A DNA stretch of 64,000 nucleotides, from assembly GCA_963736325.1 (NCBI GenBank), contig CAVTOG010000014.1, positions 124,001 to 188,000 of the forward strand. Reading direction: 5' to 3'. The notes beneath the pieces were generated by a model. The model saw nothing but the letters and a program-made list of their open reading frames with translations. It did not search any database and was not told where the DNA came from. Shown here one piece after another: positions 25,863-36,100 of this stretch. The position numbers and the translations under genes are program-made. This stretch comes from Actinoallomurus sp963736325. Its GTDB lineage: Bacteria; Actinomycetota; Actinomycetes; Streptosporangiales; Streptosporangiaceae. Every line of letters begins with the position of its first letter. Within the stretch, counting starts at the first letter, position 1.

Positions 25863-28223
25863 ATGGCGGACACGCCGAGCATCCCCGACAACACCAACTG
25901 GGGAGAGTGGACCTTCGAGCAGGTCCTCGCCGCGCTCACCGGCGAGGGCACGGACCTGCATTCGGCGGCCAACCAGCCATGGTTCAGCTTCGACACCGGC
26001 AAGGGTGCGGGCGCGCCGGTGAACTATCACGCGTTCGGCGACTACTTCGTCGCCGTCGACTTCAACCAGGCGGCCATCGACAAGTGGCACACGGCGTTCC
26101 ACACCATCGACGACATGATGGGGGACGTCCTCGCGGGCAAGCGCGGCTCGATGGACCTGCAGACCATGCGCGACCTGGAGTTCTCGATCAGGTCGCTCGC
26201 GCTGACGACCGGCGCGACGGGGGACGACTTCCGTACGTGGGCGAACGCCCTGGACTCCGACGACTCCGCCTTCCGCGGCAAGGCCGCCTACCTCATCCAC
26301 TGGCGGATGAAGGTCAACGGCGACGGCATGGTCGACACCCACGACCAGGTCACCACCCGGCACGGGCGCCCGATCGCCGACATCGTCAAGGACGCCGGCG
26401 ACGGGCTGTCCGCGTTCAACACCTCGATGTCGAACGCCTGGACCAGCATCAGCTTCGGCCTGCTCAACATGGTCGTGAACGGGATCAACGCCGAGGTCAC
26501 GGCCGCGTTCGACTACATGAAGTCCAAGGGGCTCTTCAAGGACGAGAGCAACTACGCCCTCGACGCCTTCGGCAGCGCCGACGCCGCCAAGACGTACATC
26601 AAGACCACGCTCGCGGGCTACTCGAAGGGCGACCTCGGCTCGGCCGCCGGCTGGAACGCGATCAGCGACGGGATCAACACCACCAGCCTGAGCATCCTGA
26701 AGAACTCCCTGGACACCCCGTCGCAGACCGCGATCTCGGTCCTGCATCCGAAGTACCTGCTGGCGACCAGCGCGCTCATCGACATCACGGCGCCTCCGGC
26801 GGAGACCATGCCGCATCCCCCCGGGGGCGACAAGCCGCCGGACGGCGGTGGCGACGGCGGTGCGCCGCCTCCGCCCCCAGGAGGAGACGGTGGCGGTGGC
26901 GGCGGTGCGCCCCCGCCTCCGGACGGCGGTGGCGGTGGTGGTGACGGCGGTGGCGGTACGGGCGACCTCGGCGGCGGTGGCGGCGGCGGTGGCGGCGACG
27001 TGCCTCCGCCTCCGGACGGCGGTGGTGGCGGCGGTACCGGTGACCTCGGCCTCGGCGGTGGCGGTGACGGTGGCGGCGGTACCGGTGACCTCGGCCTCGG
27101 CGGCGGTGGTGACGGTGGCGGCGGTACGGGCGACCTCGGCCTGGGCGGTGGCGGCGGTGGCGGTGGCGGGTTCATGCCGGGCCTCATGCCTCCGGGCGGC
27201 GCCGGTGGCGGTACGGGCGCCGGTGGCGGCGGCAGCGGTGTCGGCCCCGGCTCCGACGGTTCGTTCGACGAGCCCGGCGCGGGCGACGGCATCGTGAACC
27301 CCGGCGACCAGCCGCCCGGCGACGGCAGCGGCTCGCTCGTGCCCCCGGGCGCCGGGGACTCCGGCACCGACCTGCCCCCCGGCTCGGCCCCGCCCGGCGA
27401 CGGCGGCGGTACGGGCGGCGTGGGCGCCGGCGCGGGTGCCGGCGGTGGTACCGGTGGCTTCGGCAGCGACCCCGGGTCGGGTGCGGGCGGCGGTGGCGAC
27501 GGCCTCGGTGGCGTCGGCAGCGGTGCCGGCGGTGGCGGCTTCGGCGGCGGCAACGGCGCGGGAGACGGCCTCGGCGGAGGTGCGGGCGCGGGTGGCTTCG
27601 GCGGCGGCGGCACGGGCGGTGGCCTGGGCGGCGGTGGTCTGGGCGGCGGCGCCGGTGGCGGCCTCGGCGGCGGCATCGGTGGCAACGGCAGCGAGCTGAC
27701 GGCCTCGCCGTTCAGCGCCTCGGGAGGCGCGCCCGGTCTGGGCGGCGCCGGAGCGCCGGGCGGGTCGAGCTCGGGCAACCAGGCGGGCGGCGTCCCGTTC
27801 TACCCGCCGATGATGGGCGGCGGCGGTGCCGGTGCGGGCGGCGACAAGCCGCAGGAGCGCGAACGCCAGACGTGGCTGTCCGAGGAAGAGGAGATCTGGG
27901 GCACCAACGTCAACGTCGGGTCCGGCGTCATCGGCCGCCTCGACCAGGACGGCCTCGACGTCGAGGAGGTCCCCCTCGTCGGTCCGGTCCGCGGCAGGGC
28001 ACGTCCGGACACCCCGCGCCGTACGCGCGAGGCGACGCCCGAGCGCGAGGCGGTGGCCGGGGAGGAGCTCGGAGACGGGCCCAGGTCCAAGAAGAAGGAC
28101 AAGAAGTCCAAGGACGCGGGCGTCGTCCGCGACGAGACCGATGCCGTGACCGAGGTCGAGCCCCCCGCCGCGCGGGAGGACGAGACCGGAGAGGAGTCAT
28201 CCGGCAGCACGGCGACGAGCTGA
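25863..28223 (+). CDS. Large glycine-rich type VII secretion substrate candidate
   Basis: 786 aa from ATG 25863, with GAGGAG upstream. Residues 1-310 are helical with many aromatic residues. About 315-655 are an extreme Gly/Pro/Asp-rich linker with tandem repeats. The last 120 residues contain ERERQTWLSEEEEIWGT and a Lys-rich patch (PRSKKKDKKSKD). The helical head plus low-complexity tail recalls PPE/LXG-type or EspB-like substrates, and the TWLSEEEE motif recurs, to my knowledge, in actinobacterial type VII-associated proteins. Export through this system is inferred from context. Confidence 0.75.
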   Translation: MADTPSIPDNTNWGEWTFEQVLAALTGEGTDLHSAANQPWFSFDTGKGAGAPVNYHAFGDYFVAVDFNQAAIDKWHTAFHTIDDMMGDVLAGKRGSMDLQTMRDLEFSIRSLALTTGATGDDFRTWANALDSDDSAFRGKAAYLIHWRMKVNGDGMVDTHDQVTTRHGRPIADIVKDAGDGLSAFNTSMSNAWTSISFGLLNMVVNGINAEVTAAFDYMKSKGLFKDESNYALDAFGSADAAKTYIKTTLAGYSKGDLGSAAGWNAISDGINTTSLSILKNSLDTPSQTAISVLHPKYLLATSALIDITAPPAETMPHPPGGDKPPDGGGDGGAPPPPPGGDGGGGGGAPPPPDGGGGGGDGGGGTGDLGGGGGGGGGDVPPPPDGGGGGGTGDLGLGGGGDGGGGTGDLGLGGGGDGGGGTGDLGLGGGGGGGGGFMPGLMPPGGAGGGTGAGGGGSGVGPGSDGSFDEPGAGDGIVNPGDQPPGDGSGSLVPPGAGDSGTDLPPGSAPPGDGGGTGGVGAGAGAGGGTGGFGSDPGSGAGGGGDGLGGVGSGAGGGGFGGGNGAGDGLGGGAGAGGFGGGGTGGGLGGGGLGGGAGGGLGGGIGGNGSELTASPFSASGGAPGLGGAGAPGGSSSGNQAGGVPFYPPMMGGGGAGAGGDKPQERERQTWLSEEEEIWGTNVNVGSGVIGRLDQDGLDVEEVPLVGPVRGRARPDTPRRTREATPEREAVAGEELGDGPRSKKKDKKSKDAGVVRDETDAVTEVEPPAAREDETGEESSGSTATS
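27033..27167 (+). repeat. Three tandem 45-base repeats in the glycine-rich linker
   Basis: The 15-residue unit GTGDLGLGGGGDGGG occurs three times in register, starting at 27033, 27078 and 27123, with the last copy degenerate at its end. Such units are prone to length change by slippage. Confidence 0.8.
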
Positions 28224-28253
28224 CCACCGAAGACGACGAGGAAGGAAGGGCAC

Positions 28254-28688
28254 ATGTCCAACGGCTTTCTGCAGGACGGTATGGACGCCGCGATCGCGGG
28301 GCTGAGGGAGCAGCAGACCCTCATCCGCGAGGCGGGCGAACGCATGGCGGCGGTGCGGGGGTCCGCGACCTCCACGGACCGCATGGTCACCGCGACCGCC
28401 GACAGCCAGGGTCGGCTCGTCGACCTGAAGCTGAGCGGCACGCGGTACCGCAAGCTCGCGGCGGCCGACCTGACCGCGCGCATCGTCGAGACCGTACGCG
28501 CCGCCCAGGAGGAGGCGCAGCGGGAGGCGGCGAACACCTTCGCCGGCCTGATGCCCGCGGGCCTCGGCATGCCGACCGGCGACTTCGAGGCCGGTTTCGA
28601 CGAGATGTTCGACGCCGCGATCAGGACCGCGTCCGGACCCCTGTTCGGCGAGGCCGCGGAGAAGGGAGACGGCGATGGCGGGGTCTGA
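28254..28688 (+). CDS. YbaB/EbfC-like protein (EspL-like)
   Basis: 144 aa from ATG 28254, with GGAAGG upstream. The N-terminal helix followed by the strand segment MVTATADSQGRLVDLKLSG and a second helix (LTARIVETVRAAQEEAQ) is the YbaB fold. YbaB-like proteins such as EspL occur in ESX-1 loci, where they affect substrate stability. The C-terminal 14 bases overlap the next gene, so the two are coupled. Confidence 0.78.
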   Translation: MSNGFLQDGMDAAIAGLREQQTLIREAGERMAAVRGSATSTDRMVTATADSQGRLVDLKLSGTRYRKLAAADLTARIVETVRAAQEEAQREAANTFAGLMPAGLGMPTGDFEAGFDEMFDAAIRTASGPLFGEAAEKGDGDGGV

Positions 28689-29007
28689 CGACGACATCCT
28701 CTCGGTCGACATCGAGGAGCTGGAGCGCGGCGGCGTCCACCTCACGGACATCGCCCACATCGCGGTCCGGATCTACAACGACGTCAACAACGCGGTCACC
28801 CAGTTCCCGCATCCGGGCGGCGACGGCGACATCGGCGACTCCGTGCGCAAGAACTACGAGCCGAGCGCGCAGGCGAGCCTTGAGTTCCTCAAGAACGTCA
28901 AGGAACTGCTCGGCGGGCACGGCTCCCAGACCCTCGATCTCTCAGGCCTCTTCGGCGACGTCAACGACGTGACGACCATCGATGCCGGAGGGCACGGAAG
29001 GCACTGA
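28675..29007 (+). CDS. WXG100-like small helical protein
   Basis: 110 aa from ATG 28675, with a ribosome site inside the previous gene (GAAGGGAGA). Two helices (LTDIAHIAVRIYNDVNNAV and SAQASLEFLKNVKELLGG) are separated by a Gly-rich turn, the WXG100 plan without the Trp-x-Gly. It lies six bases before the giant toxin gene, where dedicated partner or chaperone proteins of LXG/CpnT-type toxins are usually found. Confidence 0.7.
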   Translation: MAGSDDDILSVDIEELERGGVHLTDIAHIAVRIYNDVNNAVTQFPHPGGDGDIGDSVRKNYEPSAQASLEFLKNVKELLGGHGSQTLDLSGLFGDVNDVTTIDAGGHGRH

Positions 29008-29013
29008 TCGACC

Positions 29014-30170
29014 ATGGCGATCGAGATACCCCCCGCGGCACGCAACCTGTTCCTCGTCCTCACGGGCGAGAAGTGGCCCAGCGCGAACGAGGACCAGTTG
29101 CGCACGCTCGGCGACATCTGGGGTGTCGCGGGCGACCAGCTCGAGCACGAGCTCATGCCGCTCCTGGTGCACGCGGTCCAGGAGATCCGGCAGAACTTCA
29201 CCGGCAAGTCGGCGATCAAGTTCGCCGAGGTGATGGGTCCGTACGTGACCGACGCGCCGCGGTACATCCCGACCGCGGCCGGTCAGTTCCGTGAGCTCAA
29301 GAAGTTCCTCAATGACGCGTCGACCCAGGTCGAGTACGTCAAGATCATCTCGATCGAGGAGCTCATCCTGCTGATAGCCCAGATCGCCTGGGCCATCGCG
29401 TGGGCGTTCTGGACCGGCGGCCAGAGCATGGTCTGGCTCGCCGGCCGGTTCGTCATCGTCCGGTTCCTGCTGCAGAGCTTCTGGGGACGGCTGATCCTGC
29501 AGTTCGCGCTCGCGGAGCTGATGGGGATCGGGTTCCAGGTCGCGCTGGACGTGCTCACCCAGGCGATCCAGTTCGCCAAGGGCACCCGCGACCACTGGGA
29601 CCCCAAGGCCACGATCAGCGCGGTCGAGGTCGGCGCGATCGGCGGCGCGCTCGGCGTGCCGTTCAACATGATCGGCCACACGGTCGCCCACCAGATCACC
29701 ACGCGCATCACCCGCCTGATGGGCCATGAGGTCGGTGACACGGTCGTCCATGACCTTCAGCGGTCCGTCAACCAGGCCTTCTCGAACAACATCCGGGACC
29801 TCGGCAGCAAGTCGATCACCACGGTCGCCAAGAACATCACCTCCGACATCGTCAGGAACTCCGGCAAGCCGCTGTCCGTCCAGCTCACCGCGGCCGGTAT
29901 CCACGGAGTCGTCGAGGTCGTCGAGGAGGGCCTGCACGAGGCCATCACCGAGGGCACCGTGATGGCGGCCCAGGGGCAGGGCTTCACGTTCAACCCGTTC
30001 TCCTTCACCTCGGGCGCGGCGGGCGGGATCTCCGGCCAGATCGGCGGCGGCCTCAGCGGGACGATGTTCCCGCCGAAGGTCCAGCACGGACCGGAGAGCA
30101 CCGGCACCTCCGAGACCGACGGCCTGCTGGCCAACGCCGCCGATCCCGGCGAGTCCTCCGACACGGAGTC
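29014..30170 (+). other. N-terminal trafficking region of the giant toxin
   Basis: The segment IPPAARNLFLVLTGEKWPSANEDQL matches the WXG100-like N-terminal domain of CpnT-type actinobacterial toxins, which targets them to type VII export. Strongly hydrophobic helices follow (AQIAWAIAWAFWTGG and VRFLLQSFWGRLILQFALAEL). The reading frame is intact to about 30170. Confidence 0.75.
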
Positions 30171-33100
30171 ATCGGAGTCATCTCCGACACGGAGTCCATC
30201 TCCGACACCGGGTCCCTGGTCGACGACCCGTTCGGCGACCACCACGCGGTCCAGGACCCGGAGACCGGCAACGACCAGACGACCTCGTCCACGCCGCCGC
30301 CGGCCTCCCGGTCCGGCGAGGGCACCACCACCCCGTCCAGCACCTCCCCGGCCTCGAACGGCTCGCCCGGCGGAACCCGCGGAGACGGCACACCGGCCAC
30401 GTCCACCGGCAATCGCGACGTCCGCGCCCCCGCTTCGGGCGGCGGCCGCGGCAGCGGCACCTCTTCCACGGGCGCGGGCGGGCGCGACACGGGATCCTCG
30501 CAGCCGAGCCGCTCGGACCGCGGCGCCCCCACGCCACCGCCCAAGACCACGACCACGTCCCGTACACCGGCCACGACCAGCGGGAACGGGCCCGCCCAGC
30601 CCTCGAAGACCGGCGGCGAGGGCCTCCCCTCCCGCGCCGGATCGGCGACCTCGAGCGCGAGCGCGTCCACCTCCTCGAAGAACGGAACTCCGGACACCAA
30701 CGCACGGGAGACGGCGAACACGAAGGAGACGGCGGGCACGAACGGCCGGGGGACGGCGAGCACGAACTCCCAGGGAACGTCGGGCACGCGCACGCCGGGC
30801 ACGTCGGAGACGAGCCGCACCGGCGCGGGCGAGGGCACCTCGCCGGCCTCGAAGAACCCGTTCCAGTCCTCGACCCGGCCTCCCGCGTCGTCCACCAGCA
30901 CGAACGGCTCTCCCGGCTCCACCACGGGCCGCACGGCGGAGTCCACGACGGGTCGACCGACGGAGTCCACGACGGGCAGGTCGACGGGGAACACGACGGG
31001 GCGGCCGACGGAGAGCACCACGTCCTCGAGTACCGACCGGACCGCGGCGGCCGGAACGCAGGGTTCCCGCACCGGGCGCGGCACCTCCGAGGGCAACCCC
31101 TCGAACACCCCGGTCACCTCGCGGACCAGGCAGGATCCGTCTTCGACGACGTCCTCCACTCGCCCGCCGTCGGAGAACGCTCCCGCGTCCACCGCAACGA
31201 CGAGGAGTCCCGCACCGGGCACGCGTTCGTCGAGTGACGAGACCCCGCTGATCGACACGAGCGACTCGGCGAACGGGGCGCTCGCCGACAGCGGGTTGCC
31301 GAGCGAGGTGACCGAAGGCCGATCGTCGCCACCGCCGCGAACCTGGGTGCCGTCTCGCGCGCCGCCGTGGCCGAGTCCGGGCGGCTCGTCGTGCTCGGCG
31401 ACGGCGTGCTGTCGGCGAAGGTCGCCGAGAGCACCGCCAAGAGCCTGGGCGTCGATGTCGTCGCCAAGGTCGACCGCGCGCAGATCGGGAACGGCCGGCG
31501 GAAGGGCCTGCACTGGATGACGTTCCCGGCGGACGGGGGGCGGCCCCGGCCTGTACAGGCGGGTATCTCGTCCTTGTCCGCCGCGAGAGAAGCGACGCAA
31601 ACGACGCAGGAGGTACGGTCCGAGGCGGCCACGCTCCCGCCCGCGGTTCCCGCCAAGACCCCGCCCGTCGTGCCGTCGCGCGCCACCGCCTCCACGAACA
31701 CGAACACCTCGCCCACGCGTACCGGGAACGAGCGGGGCAGGCGTGGCCCCGGCGACGGGCGAACGGACCGGACCGGCGGACGGCGGCGTACGGACGCCGG
31801 GCGCCGGGTCGCCGAGGAGCGGACGCTGCCCGCCCTTCCGGCCGAGCGCGTCGCGGCGGCGGTCTCGTCGGCCACGGCGCTGGCCGAGGGGCGCGGGCAC
31901 GTGCTCGGCGACCGGGCCGAGCTGGTCGAGCTGGCCGGGCGGTTGCCGGCGGACCGGTCGGCGTACACGCTCGTCGCGTCCGGGTCCGCGCGCGGGGTGA
32001 CGGGGCCGGACGGGCGGCCGCTGTCCGCCGAGGAACTCGCCGACGTGCTGACGAAGCTCCGCCCGCCGGGCGATCGCCGTCCCGTACGGCTGGTGGTCTG
32101 CGACACGGCCATCGGCGGGGTGACCTCGTACGCGGCGCGGGTGTCCACGCTGTTGAGCGTGCCCGTGCTGGCGCCGGCCGGCTGGGTGTGGCAGCCCACG
32201 CACGCCGGGCGCTCCGGCCTCGACGGGATCGTCAGCCCGCCGAAGGTCACCACGGACGGCCGGATCCTGCCCGCGCCCGCGCTGCCCGCGCGGGGCACCT
32301 GGGTTCTGTTCACCCCGGATCAGAGCGGCGTACGGACGAACGAGGTCGGGCCCGCGCTGCCCGCCGAGGCCACCTCGCCCCAGAGGCGCGCCGCCGTGCC
32401 CGGGGCGGACCGGGTGGACGCCTGGTCGCACTGGTCCGAAGACGACGACGGCAGGCGCGCGCCCACGCCGGAGCCGAGCTTCCCGACCCTGCGGAGGAAC
32501 CCGAGAAGCATGTACGTCCCGCTCATGGACGAGGAACAGACCTGGATCAACCAGCCCGAGTACGGTACGCCGCTCGTCGGGACCTCGTCCGGTACCCGCC
32601 AGACGGCCGCCTCGCGCGGGACACCGTTCTCGGGCCAGTTCAGCGGCGGACCGGCGAACCCGGGGACCAGGTCGGCCAGGACGCGCACCGTCCGCTGGGC
32701 GGACCTCGCCGAAGATCCCGACCTGTCGAACACGCCGGTGGACCTGCCGAACACGGACGAGGCCTTCGCCACGCGCGTGAACGACGCGCTGGTCCAGCGG
32801 GGTACCGGTACGGGCGCGGTCACCACCGTCGAGCGGAACCTCACCGGGGCCGGCACCGGGTCCAGCTCCCTGGTGATCTACCGGCGGTCCGACGGGAGCA
32901 ACGACCACGCGTACGCGTTCAACACCGGGCACGGCATCGAGTGGACGGACCCGGTGACCGGCGACCTGGTCCAGATCCCGGCCGACCACACCGGCCTGGC
33001 CTCCCTCGACATGGACCCGGACGGCATCCTGATCGACCCGCCGGCCGCGCTCGGCACCGCGTCACAGGCGGACCGTACGTTCGCCGAGATGCGGCCGGTC

Positions 33101-36100
33101 TGGCGCGGCGGCGGGCAGCCGATCGCGAACGCCGGCCCGATGATCCGCTCCATTGGCGTCCCGCGCGCCGGGCTGCCGAACATGAGAGAGCTCATCGGCC
33201 GGCTCCGGCAGCTCGTCGCCCAGGAGGGGGTCACGGTCGAGGAGGACGTCTGGACCGCGCTGCCCCAGCGACTGCTGAGCAACTACCGGTACCTGCTGCC
33301 GGACGCCGACGGGAACGGCGACCTCACGCCGCCGGGCATGGGCGGCTTCATGGTGCCGCTCGGGCCGGTGGAGGCGCTGATCTCGCTGGATCCGCGCGAC
33401 CCGAGGACGGTCGGCGACCCGGCGGGTTCGACGACGACCCCGTCGAAGCGGCCACCGGAGAGCCGCGACGGCACGTTCAACGCCGGTGAGACGATCAACG
33501 CGTCGTACGCGACCGGCGCCCACGTGCAGGGGCAGTCCGGGCAGACCGGTGCGGCGCGCGGCGCGATCTCGCTGTCGTTCGGCATCGGCGTCTCGCCGGG
33601 CGTGCTGAACGTGATCAAGGTCGGTACTTCCATCGCGGGCACGGCGAACCAGTCGAACCGGTCGACCAGCCACGTCGCCGACGCCGAGGGCGGGCACGTC
33701 GAGGACAACCGCACCGACTCGGCGATGGTCGCCTACACCCCGAACTGGTCGATGAAGGTCCGCGCGAACTCCCAGCAGAGCTGGGCGCTGACCGACGAGC
33801 ACCGGCTGCCCGACCGGGGCGGGGACAAGCTCCTGCTCTACGTGCCCGAGCACTACCTGGAGACGGCGCCGGGCCAGGTCAGGGCGACCGTGACCCCGGA
33901 CAAGGCCGCGACGCTGCCGAAGACGTTCTACGCGTCCGGGCTGACCGGCCTGCCGCGACTGTTCGACAACATCCTTACGACGCTGCGCCAGAACGGTCTG
34001 GACCTGCCGATCGGCAGCAGCACCCGCGAGGAACTCCTGCAGAAGCTGTGGAACCTCGACGCGCACCTGGACGAGGCGGTCAACGACCAGAACGGCTACC
34101 CGTTCCTGCTGCACGACGAGTACGGCAAGCCGGTCGCGTCGGTCGAGGTGCACTCGGTACGGCAGGCGGACGGGACGTTCCGCGTTGGGCAGACCAGCGA
34201 GTTCGCGCACCTGGAGAACGTCCGTACCGCGATCGACGGCGTCGGCGGCGGCCACACGCTCTCCCACAACACCAAGCTGACCCCGCTCAGCCTGGAGTTC
34301 GACCTGATCCCCAACCCGACCGGGATCAAGGAACTCGGGCTCGGCATCAGCGCGTACGGCGCGATGACGTGGTCGAGCTCGGACACGATCAGCGCGGGCC
34401 GCAACGGCCTGTGGGTCGTGGTGCCGCGCTACACCGGATACACCTCCGGGTACAGGGTGGCGTTCGAGCACCGGGCCACGGTCACCGTCCGCACCGGCGA
34501 CACGCGGCCGCACGACACGCAGCCCGTAGGCGGCCAGGCGCTGGTGCGCATGCCGGAACCGTCCGCGTACGAGCACGGCTTCCCGGTCGACAAGGCCGCG
34601 ATCGAGGACCCGGTCCAGCGGAACGCCCTGGTGAACGGGGCGGACGGCATCGCCACGACGGCGTACAACGCGCAGGACCTGCGGTTCCTCGGCCGACAGG
34701 ACAACGAGCCGGTCAAGACGCCGCCGCCGCACGTCGCGGCCGGCAAGGGCATCGGCATGGGCCTGCCCTCGGTGCCGCAGTCGACCATCACCGCCGTCAC
34801 GAACGGGCTCCGGCCCGACCTCGTACGGCGCGGCTTCCTGCCGTCGGACGAGCGGCGGCCGTTCCGCGGCCGGCACTGGTGGACGCACGGCTCCGGGCTG
34901 AACACCCGGATCGACAACCAGAAGCTCGTCGAGAAGATGATCTCCCAGCGGGGCTTCGACTCGCACTACGACGAGATCCACCAGGACGGCCTGCCCGTCA
35001 CACTGCGGCGGCGCCGCGGCTTCCTCGGCATCGACTTCAGCGTCTCCACCGCCAAGATCCGGATCACGGCGGCCAACAGCCCGACCGTGCAGCCGAGGTT
35101 CCTGCGCACCACCCGCGAATACCACACGGTCAACCTGGCGATGGGCATGGACACCGCCGGCCAGGCGACGTCGGGCAGCCGAAAGATCGGGGTGGGCGTC
35201 AAGTTCAAGGCGCTGTTCCAGTGGCTCAAGGCGGCCGTCACCGGCGTAGAGCTGCAGCGCACGGTCGGCGCGACCGACTCGGTGAACTTCCTCAACAACC
35301 GCCCCGAGCTGCTGGAGTACCCGGGCCGGGTCGACGAGTTCGAGCTGACCAGCGACTACCAGGTCACCGTCGAGTACTCGCACTGGAGCCCGTGGACCGC
35401 GGTCAGGCGGGCCTGGCCGGGATGGCTCACCGTGAACCGCCCGGCGTGGCTGCACGCCCCGGCCTGGCTGCACCGGCCCGCGTGGCTGCACCGTCCGGCC
35501 TGGCTCCGGATGCCCGCCCTGCCTGCGATGCCGGGTTGGGCGGCCACGACCGGCCGGTTCCTGGGCCGCCCGTTCGCGTGGATGTTCCGGGCGAACCGGA
35601 CGCAGTTCGACGTGAACGGCCAGCGCGCCGTGACGCGGATCCTGCCGCTGGGCGACGAGCCGCCGCAGCACCGTGCCACGTCCACCGGCGACACCCCGGC
35701 CGGCGTGCTCGACCAGGCGGCGATCTACTACTTCGACACCACCGGCGTCCAGACCGCCGCGGGTGCCGCGCTCACCGACCTCGTCGGGCCGGGGCGCAAC
35801 GCCGACCAGCACGTGGACGCGTACGGCGGCACCGTCGAGATGCGCGCGCACCTCAAGGAGATCGTCAACAACGAGTACACGACCGACCAGCCGTTCAAGA
35901 GCGGCCTCATCCGCGACACGCACGGGATGATGGACGTACGCGGGCAGATGCGGCAGTCGACGTTCACCGGTGCGACCCAGGACAAGTTCGTCCTCGGCAT
36001 CATCAAGCTCTGGCTGGCCCAGACCAGCACCACCGACAGCAGCTCCAAGGGCGTGAGCTGGGACCAGCTCGACGGGGCGTTCGGGGGCGTCGCCGGCCTG

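Noticed and set aside
27033..27167. CRISPR-like array
   Set aside because: Contiguous repeats without spacers, in frame within a coding low-complexity linker.
26618..27778. Proline-rich 386-codon frame on the minus strand
   Set aside because: It is the complement of the Gly-rich linker: Gly codons read backwards give Pro.
29014..31251. A separate 745-aa protein
   Set aside because: After about residue 389 the frame becomes Arg/Pro-rich out-of-frame text, so its stop at 31251 is an artefact of the first deletion.
30170..31320. Programmed ribosomal frameshifting in the giant gene
   Set aside because: No slippery X XXY YYZ heptamer is seen at either point, and two shifts in one gene are better explained by deletions or sequencing error.
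30053..32989. A 978-codon minus-strand frame across the frameshifted linker
   Set aside because: Tempting because the plus strand is broken here, but its text is Val/Pro/Gly-rich shadow sequence; the plus-strand frames join into coherent linker and alpha/beta sequence.
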